NCBI GenBank assembly: GCA_964035015.1
Contig: OZ035997.1
Location: forward strand, 20,022,563 to 20,086,562
From: Corallium rubrum
Lineage: Eukaryota; Cnidaria; Anthozoa; Scleralcyonacea; Coralliidae
DNA: 64,000 bases
Reading direction: 5' to 3'
Positions 1-10,988 of this stretch are shown one piece after another (the first letter of the stretch is position 1; every line of letters starts with the position of its first letter). The translations under genes were made by a program, and so were the position numbers. The notes beneath the pieces were generated by a model. That model saw only the letters and a program-made list of their open reading frames with translations, was not told the origin of the DNA and searched no databases.

Positions 1-267
1 ATGTAAACCTCGTATTTCTCTCATTGCTCATGCAAGAGGGAAATTTTTCCTTTGTCTTCTATTTTCCCGTGCATGTCGATGAGGGAAAATTGGAAGACAG
101 AAATCTTTTGTCTTCTTCTAAATTTCCCGCTTGCATATATTTTCTCTCATCAACATGTACGGGAAAATTAGATGCAACTTCTCTGATCAACCGTGTAAAT
201 TTCCTGTCGGTATATAAGATTCTCAAAGTTTTCCTCGGCGATCATAATATTAGAAACTAATAGCATG

Positions 268-376
268 ACTTTTCGGGAAATTAGCGATTAAATTTCTCCT
301 TTTCCTCGGGAAGATTTGTAAACCTTTCACAAACCTTCCCTCGGCTGCGGGAAATTTAATCGCTAATTCCCCTCAA
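268..376. repeat. Imperfect hairpin (foldback) in AT-rich leader
   Basis: The segment near 274-297 (gggaaattagcgattaaat) is complementary to 350-374, with a short spacer that holds a smaller self-complementary core (gggaag / cttccc). The surrounding bases 1-560 repeat short gggaaa/tttccc motifs and show no credible gene. It is probably a small foldback or MITE remnant; the family is not recognised. Confidence 0.5.
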
Positions 377-554
377 GTCACGTTCAAACGATTCCAGGTT
401 AAGTTTTTTGTAGTTGATTGCTTCCAAACAAAACTGGACACTTCGAACGAAACATAAGTGCAGTTTTTTTAATTTGTTCCAACTGTTTAAGATTTTCCCT
501 GACTAATTTAACTGGTGTAAACCTTAAACGAGAGTAGAGTTATGCAAAGTTATT

Positions 555-952
<398 letters not shown>

Positions 953-980
953 TACATAGTTATGTTGGTATATATTAGAT

Positions 981-1060
981 CTTAATTGTCTTTACGACAA
1001 ACGAAATAAACTTCAAAGACCTTAATTGTCTTTACGACAAACGAAATAAACTTCAAAGAC
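981..1060. repeat. 40-bp direct tandem duplication
   Basis: The string beginning cttaattgtctttacgacaa occurs twice back to back (981-1020 and 1021-1060). A third, partial copy is at 1313-1343. Between them, 1068-1100 and 1280-1310 are inverted relatives (gagtttcagggtgttgcg / cgcaacaccctgaaactc), so 981-1343 looks like a small foldback element. A 112-codon minus-strand reading frame over 1234-1572 was not recognised. Confidence 0.6.
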
Positions 1061-1574
1061 CTTAATAGGCGAGTTTCAGGGTGTTGCGCGCGCATCATGT
1101 TTCAAAAAAACTGGCAAGCTCCACTCAAAGTAAACATACTCTTTAAAATAAACAAAGTGTAGATACAGTTTCTGGATATAAAACATTGTTATTCTGCTGT
1201 TGTTGGCTCACTAGCAAGTCTGTTTGCCATTCCTTACTTTGTGGGGAGCCCGCCAAGAGCCCGCCAATTTCTTTCCAAAACGATGCGCACGCAACACCCT
1301 GAAACTCGTCTATTGTCTTTACGACAAACGAAATAAACTTCAATTAACTCGTGTGCTTTACTTTCTAGATTTCCTTTCAACGACGACAATGTTTGGTCTT
1401 TGACATCTCTTGTGTGTGATTTTAAATTTTCATGGAGTGACCTATATGACTGGTTTGGCGACTCCTTTCTTAATGGAACTTTCCTTATCTGATGTTGCTT
1501 CTTTAGAAAACTGTTTCCAACGTGATGCCAAATCTGTAAACCAAAAAAGGTAGGAAATAAATACGAGATCACTA

Positions 1575-1832
1575 ATTCTTTGAAATAAGTTTTGTGGAAA
1601 CACCACGTAAAATATTTCTTTGCTAAGATTCCGGCCTGTTGACTTAGGCCTTCATCAGAGCAATAACAATAAGCTGTTGGCTCACGTCATTTATAAACTA
1701 AGCAACTGATGAAAATAACGTGAGCCAACATGACTTGTTATTGCTCTAATGAAGGCCTGAGTCAACAGGCCGAAAGCTTAGCAAATAAAAAAATATAGGT
1801 GGTTTTTCCACAAAACTTATCTATAAATACAA
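1575..1832. repeat. Foldback with hammerhead-like core remnants in both arms
   Basis: Two arms of about 115 bp (1575-1690 and 1715-1832) are inverted copies, both containing the aggcct...caacaggcc hairpin. In the left arm (minus strand) the string is ctgatgaaggcct...aggccggaatc. In the right arm (plus) it is ctaatgaaggcct...aggccgaaagc. These resemble hammerhead core blocks (CUGAUGA, stem II, GAAA) but each has at least one core change. It is a likely PLE-derived foldback. Confidence 0.55.
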
Positions 1833-2025
1833 GATCGTCAATCGTTTTAAAAATCCAGTATTAATTTAACTAGGTATAGGAATACCGACCTTAAAGGGGG
1901 CTACAGTCCGTTCTACGCATGACCGGCGCGGAGTCCCCAGGGAGCAACATGGCAGAAAACCAAGCGATTCGGCGAAGATATCTCTTCCGATTTCTTCTAT
2001 TTCTTTCGAAAATGTTTTATTTTAG

Positions 2026-2073
2026 GTACAAGTGATGAAGAGGAAGCAAGAAAATCTTACAATCTTGAATAAG
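2026..2073 (+). other. Possible short exon (uncertain)
   Basis: A 48-base block lies between a pyrimidine-rich acceptor (ttttattttag) and a consensus-like donor (aag|gtatcag), upstream of two better supported exons. One frame is open but does not match the phase needed by the exon at 2529. The phase that would match ends in a stop. Either this is not an exon of the same gene, or the copy is damaged. Confidence 0.25.
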
Positions 2074-2210
2074 GTATCAGTATTTTTTTGGTAACTAATA
2101 AAGATGTAAACATTAGTTTCCTACATGCGAGAAAATGGCGGTTTAGAATTTGCGAATATATATAGTCACACAGTGACGTTGCGTTGCGTTGTGTGTTTCG
2201 TTGTGTTGTT

Positions 2211-2460
2211 GCGTTGCGTTGCGTTGCGTTGCGTTGCGTTGCGTTGCGTTGCGTTGCGTTGCGTTGCGTTGCGTTGCGTTGCGTTGCGTTGCGTTGCGTT
2301 GCGTTGCGTTGCGTTGCGTTGCGTTGCGTTGCGTTGCGTTGCGTTGCGTTGCGTTGCGTTGCGTTGCGTTGCGTTGCGTTGCGTTGCGTTGCGTTGCGTT
2401 GTGTTGTGTTGTGTTGTGTTGTGTTGTGTTGTGTTGTGTTGTGTTGTGTTGTGTTGTGTT
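2211..2460. repeat. (GCGTT)n then (GTGTT)n microsatellite
   Basis: This is a pure pentanucleotide run, about 38 GCGTT units (2211-2400) followed by 12 GTGTT units (2401-2460), with a degenerate start from about 2176. It lies just upstream of an exon acceptor at 2529, so it is probably intronic. The sharp switch from one pure motif to a one-base variant suggests expansion of a mutated unit. Long Cys/Leu/Arg/Val reading frames through it are artefacts. Confidence 0.95.
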
Positions 2461-2528
2461 GTACTGCGTGCTTTATTGTGTATCTTCTTTTCTTGTTAGC
2501 TAACAGTAGTTCTTCTTTTCCTCTTTAG

Positions 2529-2657
2529 TGTTTGCGGCAGTTGCATTTAACTTGACTACATTTCGTGGTTTTAATTTTCCTGGATCTTTGGAAAACGCAA
2601 GTCTATTTAAAGATGGAAGCATAACATTCCCGGATACAATATTCGGCTTCACCAAAG
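2529..2657 (+). CDS. Exon of adhesion-GPCR-like gene (GAIN-domain region)
   Basis: This is a 129-base exon with a strong acceptor (cttttcctctttag|TG) and donor (CCAAAG|gtaaat), phase 1 to phase 1. It encodes about 43 residues including ASLFKDGSITFPDTIFGF. Joined to the exon at 3239 it reads on in frame as FTK-GRASVVIMTFKPVKEM. The pattern of a 'FPD.IF' stretch, then RASVV..TFK and a later VISAIIEP segment resembles the GAIN domain upstream of the GPS cleavage site in invertebrate adhesion GPCRs. That family call is from pattern memory, not a search. Neither the GPS CxxW motif nor seven-helix exons were found in the window. Confidence 0.55.
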
Positions 2658-2664
2658 GTAAATC

Positions 2665-2874
<210 letters not shown>

Positions 2875-2890
2875 TTTGGCGGACAGATTT

Positions 2891-2950
2891 GGCGAACTTG
2901 ACCGGACTTGACCGGACTTGACCGGACTTGACCGGACTTGACCGGACTTA
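2891..2950. repeat. 10-bp minisatellite (acttgaccgg)n
   Basis: Six near-perfect copies of acttgaccgg lie between the (GACA)n and (CAAA)n runs in the same intron. Confidence 0.9.
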
Positions 2951-2975
2951 ACAGACAATGTCGTGCTAATACAGC

Positions 2976-3142
2976 AACAAACAAACAAGCAAACAAACAA
3001 ACAAACAAACAAACAAACAAACAAACAAACAAACAAACAAACAAACAAACAAACAAACAAACAAACAAACAAACAAACAAACAAACAAACAAACAAACAA
3101 ACAAACAAACAAACAAACAAACAAACAAACAAACAAACAAAC
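2976..3142. repeat. (CAAA)n microsatellite
   Basis: About 40 uninterrupted caaa units. This is the third pure repeat inside the same 580-bp intron. Confidence 0.95.
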
Positions 3143-3238
3143 GAGGTAAAAACTTAACTAAGTGGTTGAGGTAGTAATAAAAAAAAATAAAATTGGCATT
3201 TCATAAGTTTTTTACGTTATGTTATAACTTTCTTTAAG

Positions 3239-3412
3239 GTCGTGCTTCTGTTGTAATTATGACGTTTAAGCCAGTGAAAGAGATGATTAAAAGGAACGAT
3301 TCGTAGTGATGAAAACCTGCTTACGTTTAGTGACGTCATAAGTGCAATTATAGAACCTCAAACTACTGGTAACTTGACTAAACCGGTTAGACTGGTATTC
3401 AGAAATACAAAG
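3239..3412 (+). pseudogene. Exon of adhesion-GPCR-like gene with 1-nt frameshift
   Basis: The acceptor is actttctttaag|GTCGTG and the donor is ACAAAG|gtacgtga. Read in phase from the previous exon it gives GRASVVIMTFKPVKEMIKRNDS, then TAG at 3304. One base out of phase, from 3302 to the donor, the frame is open and reads RSDENLLTFSDVISAIIEPQ and then TTGNLTKPVRLVFRNTK, which looks like the continuation of the same domain. A single extra base near 3301-3304 would explain it. So the copy carries a frameshift, or the assembly has an indel here. The GAIN-domain assignment is inference. Confidence 0.5.
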
Positions 3413-3570
3413 GTACGTGAGATGAATAATAATGTAATCGTTGTGAGACCACGATAATGGTGAAACGTGTACTAGCATAGGTGAACACACGTAAAGTTAG
3501 TCCATTCGAGTATGCACTTTAATTTTCTTAAACATGCACTGTAATCTACGTTGGCCGCTATTTTCGAGAG

Positions 3571-3736
<166 letters not shown>

Positions 3737-3796
3737 GTGAGTTTTGGTTCACGAAATGTTAGAGAGTGCTCAACACCATATAGATAGAGCAAAATA

Positions 3797-3960
3797 TAAA
3801 GCATGAAGTATAGTTACCTTAAAGCGAAGACTTTAAGGTAACTATACTTCATGCTTTATGTAATGTTTACAACACGAGCGGCTGTGTTGTATTGAATATA
3901 CAATCACTCGCCTTCGGCTCGTACAACAAGGACGCGAGTGTTGTAAACAACTTGTGAAAT
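3797..3960. repeat. Two adjacent hairpin elements
   Basis: 3797-3860 is a perfect inverted repeat with 27-base arms (aaagcatgaagtatagttac...) around cgaaga. Directly after it, 3862-3952 is a foldback starting gtttacaacacgagcgg and ending gagtgttgtaaac. The second family recurs at 11313-11420 and, interrupted by a PLE, at 18905-18945. No genes are seen from 3413 to 4180 apart from these. Confidence 0.75.
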
Positions 3961-4004
3961 GAATAAATAGTAAAAATCCCTTTGGGATATTGAGATGCTA
4001 ATTT

Positions 4005-4076
4005 GCTAATTAGTTACAAGCACTAGTGGTTGTATCAGAAGAGTATACATCCACTAGTGGTTGTAACTAATTAGCA
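4005..4076. repeat. Palindrome around cactagtgg
   Basis: The strings gctaattagttacaa and ttgtaactaattagc are inverted around two copies of cactagtggttgta. A related hairpin is at 11515-11587. Confidence 0.6.
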
Positions 4077-4176
4077 TCATTGGTTTTAGTTTGTATGGGG
4101 TTTACAGGGGTATACATGTGACATAATTTCTGAAATTGGATTGGCTGCAAAACCTCATGAATTAGTAATGAATTTC

Positions 4177-4181
<5 letters not shown>

Positions 4182-4266
<85 letters not shown>

Positions 4267-4640
4267 CCAGGGTTAAGTCACGTTGGCCTGAAAAACAGAG
4301 AAAAATCTTCTCGACGTTTCGAGCGAAGGCCCTTCTGGTCAGGAGAAATTAGTAAACAACTCACATGTGGTCACGCGTATTTATAGCAGAGCTACAATGG
4401 GAATCACGTGAACACATGTAAGCCAATAAAAACAAAGTAAACAAATAAATTAATATGTAATATGTAATTTTAGCCTGTGTGCAGGTGCTGACCCAATTTG
4501 TGGGTCAGGTACCTGCAAATAGGCAAAGAAACAGGTTATAAATTACTATTTAAATCATCAGAAAAAGGTTAAGGAAAAGGTGTGGAATATGGTGGTGGAG
4601 TGAGCTAAATGAAAGAGAATCGCTCATTGAGGCCGTGAGG

Positions 4641-4710
<70 letters not shown>

Positions 4711-4735
4711 TTATTTATATATATATATTTATTTA
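4182..4735 (-). mobile_element. (TA)n-flanked PLE-like terminal repeat, copy 1
   Basis: A 380-bp block (4265-4644), starting taccagggttaagtcacg and ending gaggccgtgagggtg, is flanked on both sides by (TA)n (4182-4264; 4645-4735). It recurs almost identically at 6672-7048, again between (TA)n tracts. On the minus strand it carries gaagggccttcgctcgaaac, a hammerhead-type stem II plus GAAA block. In this copy a 3-base insertion (ccttctggtcagg) breaks the CUGANGA box. No open reading frame is present. It is probably the solo terminal repeat of a PLE. Confidence 0.6.
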
Positions 4736-4739
4736 TATG

Positions 4740-5140
4740 GCTGGGTTTGATTTCCGGTCCAAAAAAACCAAAAACAAAACAAAAAAAAACGACGCACGCT
4801 GATTTGTTCCAAAGAGGTCGAGATTTTACGATATTGACCGACCGGTCTATACGACCGGTCTACTCAACTTCTTTCGTGTTCAAATGACGTCTAACGTGCC
4901 TTTATAATAGTACATATGCACGGAGCTTTATGCTTTATTTGTTAAATATAAACGGCACTTCTACTTAGGAAGCACATATACATATGCATGGCTACGAATC
5001 TGCAACCTTAGCTCTCTATCTGGGTCTTAGGAGTCTTAGGAGCTCTAATCAATCATTAGAATTATCTTTCAAATAATTGTTTGAGCTGGTCGATTAAACA
5101 ATGTTGTCGCTATCATATGATTACGTCTGCCAACACTTAC
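4740..5140 (-). other. Presumed intron of the NIT-receptor gene; otherwise no feature
   Basis: This stretch follows the splice donor of the minus-strand exon at 5141-6343. I see no further coding exon of a cyclase or kinase domain in it or closer to the window start. The remaining exons may lie beyond base 1 or be lost. Confidence 0.4.
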
Positions 5141-6343
5141 CTTGTACATGTCGTGCATTTTCTCTCATTAAAAATTCCGTCCGACCTTGTTCTAGACCAA
5201 CTCTACCATAAAGAGACAGTGTGTATTTATAAAACGCTTTGTGAACTCGAACCAGAGATATTATTATGCAAGGAACAACGATTAAAGCAAAAATTACCAA
5301 AAAAGAACGAAGTATCAACCATTTTATGTTCGACTGCACCTCGGTGTCCACGTGGTCTTGAATACGATTGGCATCTTCTATTTGTACTTTTAGCATCAAG
5401 TCGTTGTACTTTCTCGTCAGATTAAACCACTCCAGTGCAGCATTTTCGGAACGATTCGTAACGTTATTTGAAGCAAGCTGCTTACGTTTAGTTTCAAGTT
5501 TATTCATCCATGTATTTGTTTGTTCTTCTTGTAATAAAGAAAAATATTTTGTTTTTACCTGCGAAGAGAAACTAAAGGCCGTTTCCAAGAATGTTTCAGA
5601 GCGTATTCGTTTCTCGTTATACCAAGAAATATTGAAAGCAGTGAAATTTTTTCCTTCAAGAAAGTACATTCCTCCAAGAGCTTTTTCCAAACTGGCTTCT
5701 TCTTTACTGTGTATTAGTAATTGGTAAGCAAATACGTCCTCTGCGTGGTTCTCTAGGGTTTGAGACGCAGAGTATTGTGGTAGGCGTGACATGAATGCAT
5801 TGATCCAAGTGGAGTAGGTATTGATGTGTTCAGTGACTTGTACTCCTTCCCTCTTATCAATTTGTGACCTGAAACTTTGAAGCAGTTTTAAGAAAGTAGA
5901 ATCCTCCAATATAGTTCCATTAATTTTAGTGCCGCTCCAATCTCTAAAGGCCATAATGCTTTCGTCAGTGTGGTTGCGAAACCTTTGCAGCTCTTCGATA
6001 TGTGCTTTTGAATCCCACGATTTGAGCACCAAAAACAACGTAAACAACCCCCTCTCTTTCTGAAGATTGTGGATGACAGAAGCCGTTTCAATGCTGTAGA
6101 GGATATTTTGAGCCAGACTTTGTTTCTTTGTGAGCTTCTCTGCCGTGTAAACGACGTCCATTACAGTTACGACTGTAGTTACTGTGGCTATAAATATAAT
6201 GATTAAAACTTTCGCCATTTGCAATCGTTGGCTTCTTGTTGTCATGACAACCTTGGGATGCTCTGCTTCGGTAGTGGTTTGATAATCTGAAATAGTGGCC
6301 ATTATTCCACCAATGTCTCTTTGTAAGACAGTCTTCTGATATT
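5141..6343 (-). CDS. NIT-domain transmembrane receptor, exon with start codon
   Basis: The ATG is at 6302 and the exon is open for about 387 codons to a consensus donor (GTACAAG|gtaagt, junction at 5141/5140). Reading past the donor adds only GKCWQT and a stop. A pyrimidine-rich acceptor (tttttttttactag) at 6344 suggests a 5'UTR intron. Residues 31-52 form membrane helix 1 and residues 328-350 form helix 2. Between them is an extracytoplasmic helical region with the NIT-type signature LQKERG (residues 80-85) and several N-x-S/T sites. NIT domains are predicted nitrate/nitrite sensors. In animals this layout typically precedes a guanylyl cyclase, but no cyclase domain is visible here, so the output domain is unknown. 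The track-like stop is intronic; this is not a truncated protein. Confidence 0.75.
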
Positions 6344-6600
6344 CTAGTAAAAAAAAATTTATTGAGATAATAATTATAAGAAATAAAGCAGTTCATGTTT
6401 TTTGGAAGTCAGAGGGATTACAATATCTGGCCTTATTTCTTCTCCGGAATTAACTTGGCAATGATGTAAAATGATGATATTTAGCAATTGATATCAATTG
6501 GGTTTTTTCAAGACCTCCTCAACTATCAAATAAACTAGTTAAATCTTCTCGAAAGTTGGACCTCTGTTCTCGTGCAAAAATTGAGACAGGTGATTCGTCA

Positions 6601-6602
<2 letters not shown>

Positions 6603-6672
<70 letters not shown>

Positions 6673-7044
6673 CCAGGGTTAAGTCACGTTGGCCTGAAAA
6701 ACAGAGAAAAATCTTCTCGACGTTTCGAGCGAAGGCCCTTCGTCAGGAGAAATTAGTAAACAACTCACATGTGGTCACGCGTATTTATAGCAGAGCTACA
6801 ATGGGAATCACGTGAACACATGTAAGCCAATAAAAACAAAGTAAACAAATAAATTATTATGTAATATGTAATTTTAGCCTGTTTGCAGGTGCTGACCCAA
6901 TTTGTGGGTCAGGTACCTGCAAATAGGCAAAGAAACAGGTTATAAATTACTATTTAAATCATCAGAAAAAGGTTAAGGAAAAGGTGTGAATATGGTGGTG
7001 GAGTGAGCTAAATGAAAGAGAATCGCTCATTGAGGCCGTGAGGG

Positions 7045-7095
<51 letters not shown>
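6603..7095 (-). mobile_element. (TA)n-flanked PLE-like terminal repeat, copy 2
   Basis: Second copy of the 380-bp block seen at 4265-4644, here at 6672-7048 between (TA)n tracts (6603-6671 and 7049-7095). This copy keeps an intact hammerhead-type core on the minus strand (see 6711-6753). No protein is encoded. The two copies bracket the NIT-receptor exon in the same orientation. Confidence 0.65.
6711..6753 (-). ncRNA. Hammerhead-ribozyme-like motif (type I layout)
   Basis: Read 5'-3' on the minus strand: stem I arm uuucuc, CUGACGA, stem II gggc-cuuc-gcuc (after one A), GAAA, C, GUC, then stem I arm gagaag. All conserved core blocks (CUGANGA, GAAA, NUH = GUC) are present, and stem I pairs over 6 bp. 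Stem III would be only C-G/A-U with no loop, so cleavage would need a dimeric RNA, a known property of hammerheads with a minimal stem III. Hammerheads are known in terminal repeats of Penelope-like elements. Activity is untested. Confidence 0.55.
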
Positions 7096-7098
<3 letters not shown>

Positions 7099-7409
7099 GT
7101 ATATATATGGAAATGCATGCAAATCTATACTGCTGGACACACATAGCATAAGCATTTGCTTCATTCCTTGAACTTTCAAGTATAGATTTTTCTACTATTT
7201 ACTTATTGTTTGTTCCCTAACCAATAGCTAACATGTGAATTATCAAAATTCTAGTATATTATTATTATTATTGTTGTTGTTGTTGTTATTGGATTGTTAT
7301 CTTTCATGGTTATGTATATACCGGTGGTTAGTTCTCACTGACAGGTTTATTCAACTTGAGCCAGTGGGTATATATACTTCTTCAATTCATCTATAGTATA
7401 GTAATTCCT

Positions 7410-7440
7410 TTTGAAGGATGTTGGCCGTACCTAATAGCAC

Positions 7441-7519
<79 letters not shown>

Positions 7520-7935
7520 GTATCAATTTCACATTGATCATATCATCAACGGTATTATAGTTCCTGAGGATCAGTGTCAACAAGACTCCTCAAATTTCAA
7601 GAACTTTCCTGAGGATCCTAGCAGAATGAATGATAGCGGTTTTCTGCAACTCCAATATCCTGGTGTTAATGCCGATGTCCTCCATTCTCTTGCATTGTTT
7701 CCAATGTCCTGATAATCACTGGAGTGATCGTCTCTTTCATATCCCATAGTTTTCTCAATTCTCTATACTTCCTTCGTGATTACCCTTGTGTCGTAAGGAA
7801 CTGCGAAATCTACAATTTGGCATACTTTCTTCACTTTATCGATGATAATCATATCTGGATGTCTGGCTTCAATTACATGATCATTTGCACATTAAAATCC
7901 CACAGTATCTTACGTTCCGCGTTGGGGAGGGGGGG
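7410..7935 (-). pseudogene. Decayed restriction-like endonuclease (RLE) end of a non-LTR retrotransposon
   Basis: Read on the minus strand, short open pieces give WDFNVQ, ARHPDMIIIDKVKKVCQIVDFAVPYDTRV and later LQKTAIIHSARILRKVLEI. That is the PD-(D/E)xK-type endonuclease block and C-terminal tail common in RLE-encoding non-LTR elements. Frame changes and stops separate the pieces. A long (ATT)n tract (7441-7520) follows the 3' end, the kind of microsatellite tail such elements leave. Just beyond, 7935-7975 (+) repeats DFNVQTDRVIETR, an inverted fragment of a related endonuclease. Copy 2 of the duplication lacks 7410-7935. Confidence 0.65.
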
Positions 7936-8802
7936 TGATTTTAATGTGCAAACGGATCGTGTCATCGAAACTAGATTATTATTATTATTATTATTACTAT
8001 TATTATTACCTATATATACAGTGGAGGCGTGGAAAAGAAATGCTATAACCAGCTGTGCTTGGTAGACAAACAAGAAGATTGAATCTGTCTACGCTATACG
8101 TACGTCATTGTTTCTATGTATTGTCACATTTTGACACAAATATTGATTGCTTGCATGATTAATTAATGATTATTTCTAACTATAAGCCGATAACAATCAG
8201 TTCTAATTTTTATAAGCGTTGTGTAGACAGTGTTTTACGATGTCTAAAATAATTAAAATGTGGTGTAATGCCGAGGTTTCAGAAAACAAATTATTAAATG
8301 AGCAAGAAACATTGACCACTATAGTGAATAGAAAAACATCAAAGTGATACTTCAAAGGGAAAAATTTATTATATATAGTAATTATGCTTGTTAGTATTAC
8401 TTCTACATATTATAGTTATACCGATATTAGATGTGTACAAAGATTGTCAAACTTGGGATCTGTATAATAGTATTCTTGAATTATATCAATGATTGATTCC
8501 TGATTCTGGCTGATGGCGCTACAATCTAACCGTTTAAGAAATACTAACTTGTTTAGAAATACTTGATAACTACCTATAAGGTCAAAATTTAAGTTCAATA
8601 AAGAAGTTTTTATGTAATTTTATATTAACAGTTTGTAAATTTATTTGATCAACAACATCAATACCAGCTTTGGTATATACGATACAAACGTGACACTAAC
8701 TACAACTACATGACATACATATTACATATATATAAAGTTAATTTCTTCAGTATTTCCCTGTCAAAGCCATAACTATTCTTTTGTTATGGATTGGCCTTCC
8801 GT

Positions 8803-8984
8803 CCACAGGTAAACGATGAAGAGGATATCAAAAATGTAACTTTTCGAAGACGGTCTCCAAAGTAGAACTTTTTGAAAACGCCGTTTTCCTGTTCTCGTGC
8901 ATGTGGACGCGGATTTTTTTTAAAACGGAGAAAAAAGTTGCGTTTTCAAACCGAACACGGATACGTGTGGACATAAGGCCTATA
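8803..8984. repeat. MITE-like foldback with ggccttccgtccaca ends
   Basis: The ends ggccttccgtccaca (8803) and tgtggacataaggcc (8982) are inverted, with further complementary gtttt/aaaac tracts inside. The duplicate is at 16,729-16,912. It has no coding capacity. Confidence 0.65.
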
Positions 8985-9436
8985 AAGATTGATTAAGCTA
9001 TGTCTTATCCAGCGAGAATCTTTATTGTGATTATCATTAATCTTCATTGTCGACATAGACTAAATATAATTCCGTCATGTTGGATCCAGAGCGTATTAGT
9101 TTCACATTTCCTTCTAGCCAAAAACAAAATTAAAGCTCTTAATTTTTATTTCTATATGTAACTATTTCAACGAACAATTTATAGTTTCATTTTTCTATTT
9201 TTCAGGTTTATCAGAAATTTTAAAATTTTTGTTAAATTTTCTTGTGGTTTTTAATTTTAGCAGCATTATAAAATCAACATGTGTTTTAGCACTCCACAGT
9301 CCACTCATGATCGATATCGTTGCAAGAGAGCTTCAATTATTCGAACTATATAGAACAACCAGCTATAGGAAGCGGCTGTATATGCCCTAAATACTGAATC
9401 AAAAGGATGTTTCAGCTCGAAATCTAATAATTATGT

Positions 9437-9606
9437 CGAAATATAGTAAGGTTAGATATACTGCCGAAACAGAGAACGTAGGAGTCTAACGTTTCAAGCG
9501 AAGGCCCTTCGTCTCGTTTCTCAGTCTGACGAAGGGCCTTCGCTCGAAACGTTAGACTCCTACGTTCTCTGTTTCGGCAGTATATCTATAACCTTACTAT
9601 ATTTCG
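9437..9606. repeat. Long palindrome carrying PLE/hammerhead-type blocks, copy A
   Basis: Arms of about 75 bp (starting cgaaatatagtaaggttaga, ending in its complement) meet at a centre containing gaagggccttcg twice in opposite orientation next to cgaaacgttaga. Sister copies are at 11090-11250, 17268-17435 and 18490-18658. The gaagggccttcgctcgaaac block is the same stem II plus GAAA module as at 6711-6753, but stem I is not restored here. Confidence 0.75.
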
Positions 9607-10107
9607 ATAGTTGTTTCTACACTGCCTACGCAGCACGCTACTTTTATTAATAATTATATCTTCTGTTTATTAATTTATTGATGTCAAATTGAGATGTTTT
9701 CCACTTCTTTTTTCCTCCCGTGATGCCATCCAGCCAAATTGAATACGTTGAGAAAAAGGTCTTGAAAATTGTATTTCGCCATCTTTTATATTATAGCTGC
9801 CTGAGCTAAAAACAGTTTTATATACCATATTGCGTCGAAAAACAGAGTTCACTCGCGTTCGTACACTACTCAGTCTAATTAGAGTACAGGCAGTGTTCGG
9901 ATATATCAACAAATCAAAAATGGGATAAATTTCCGAATATTTTTAGCAACGAAATACTAACGTTTTGAACGAAGCCCTCATCTTGGAGTAAGATGTAATC
10001 AAGGGTTTTGTGGCGTTTTTGGTTTGATGAAGAGCTTTGCTAGAAACGTCAGTTGTTCGTTACTAATAATATAATTTCGCTAGTTTACCACCTATTTTGC
10101 TTTAGAC

Positions 10108-10214
10108 CCCGTTTACACTAGAGCAAAAGTATCCGGATTCACATTGTTTTTTATTCCCATGAGAATGAAAAACAATGTGAATCCAGATACTTTTCTTCTA
10201 GTGTAAACGTGGCC
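10108..10214. repeat. Perfect-arm foldback (cgtttacactaga ends)
   Basis: The string ccgtttacactagagcaaaa is complementary to tttcttctagtgtaaacg, and attcacattgtttttnattc pairs with its inverse around cccatgag. The duplicate is at 17,931-18,037. It is a small non-autonomous element. Confidence 0.75.
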
Positions 10215-10379
10215 TTAGTTTTAACTGACGTGTTTTGTTTATTTGATACTAGCTTAATCTTACTGTATTTTTATCTCACCTCGACTCACACCTAGGTTCT
10301 CCTCATTAACAATTCTCATTATACACACTCCTTTCTCACACCTCATCATCTTCTATTTATGTAACAGTTTTGCTACTTA

Positions 10380-10563
10380 AGCCGATCTTACTTTGTAAAT
10401 ATTATCACTCTGATGAACATGTTACGTGTCGTAACGAAACGTTAGTATTAAAATTTTCTTTAAAAATATTATGTGTCTAATATGCCTTTACTCAAAGCTA
10501 TTTGCTGGGCAATCATATTTTTAACAAGACTTCGCTTCCCACCTGGTACTTCAATCGCAACGA

Positions 10564-10604
<41 letters not shown>
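10380..10604 (+). mobile_element. PLE 3' terminal sequence ending in (TA)n
   Basis: This is homologous to the 3'UTR of the PLE ending at 28,690. Both have a ctctgaNga...cgaaacgttag module, then about 50 bp later gctgggca, then acaagacttcgcttcccacctgg / ataagattacgttttccgcctgg. Here it runs straight into (TA)n at 10570-10604. Duplicated at 18,200-18,459. The module at 10406-10450 has CUGAUGA, a gttacg-tgt-cgtaac hairpin, GAAAC and GUU, but four extra bases (acat) precede stem II, so it is a weaker hammerhead candidate. Confidence 0.6.
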
Positions 10605-10605
<1 letters not shown>

Positions 10606-10608
<3 letters not shown>

Positions 10609-10988
10609 ATTGGGCATTTCACTCGATTACATAGCATGTTCTAAGGGTTTAGGGTGAAGGAAAATTCGAGTGTAGAATATATACATTTTAAGACCAAACC
10701 GGGAGCAGTTGCGAAAAATGCAACTACACAGGCCCTCCGGCAGGAATTGAACCCACGACCTTGCGATTCTAGTGCAATGCTCTGACCACTGAGCCACGGA
10801 GGCCGTTGCCGAGAGCTCGATCGTGAGTTCTGTATATATAATAAGGTGGTAATGCCAGGAGAGAATTGGGTATATTATAAATGATATTGGGCATTTCACT
10901 CGATTACATAGCATGTTCTAAGGGTTTAGGGTGAAGGAAAATTCGAGTGTAGAATATATACATTTTAAGACCAAACCGGGAGCAGGTG

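Noticed and set aside
7939..8065. Leucine-rich plus-strand protein around 7,977-8,006
   Set aside because: It is a translation of (ATT)n joined to an endonuclease fragment; there is no continuous gene.
9520..9560. Active hammerhead at the centre of the long palindrome (also 17,345-17,390)
   Set aside because: CUGACGA, stem II and GAAA are present, but the flanking bases do not form stem I after the GUU or GUC site.
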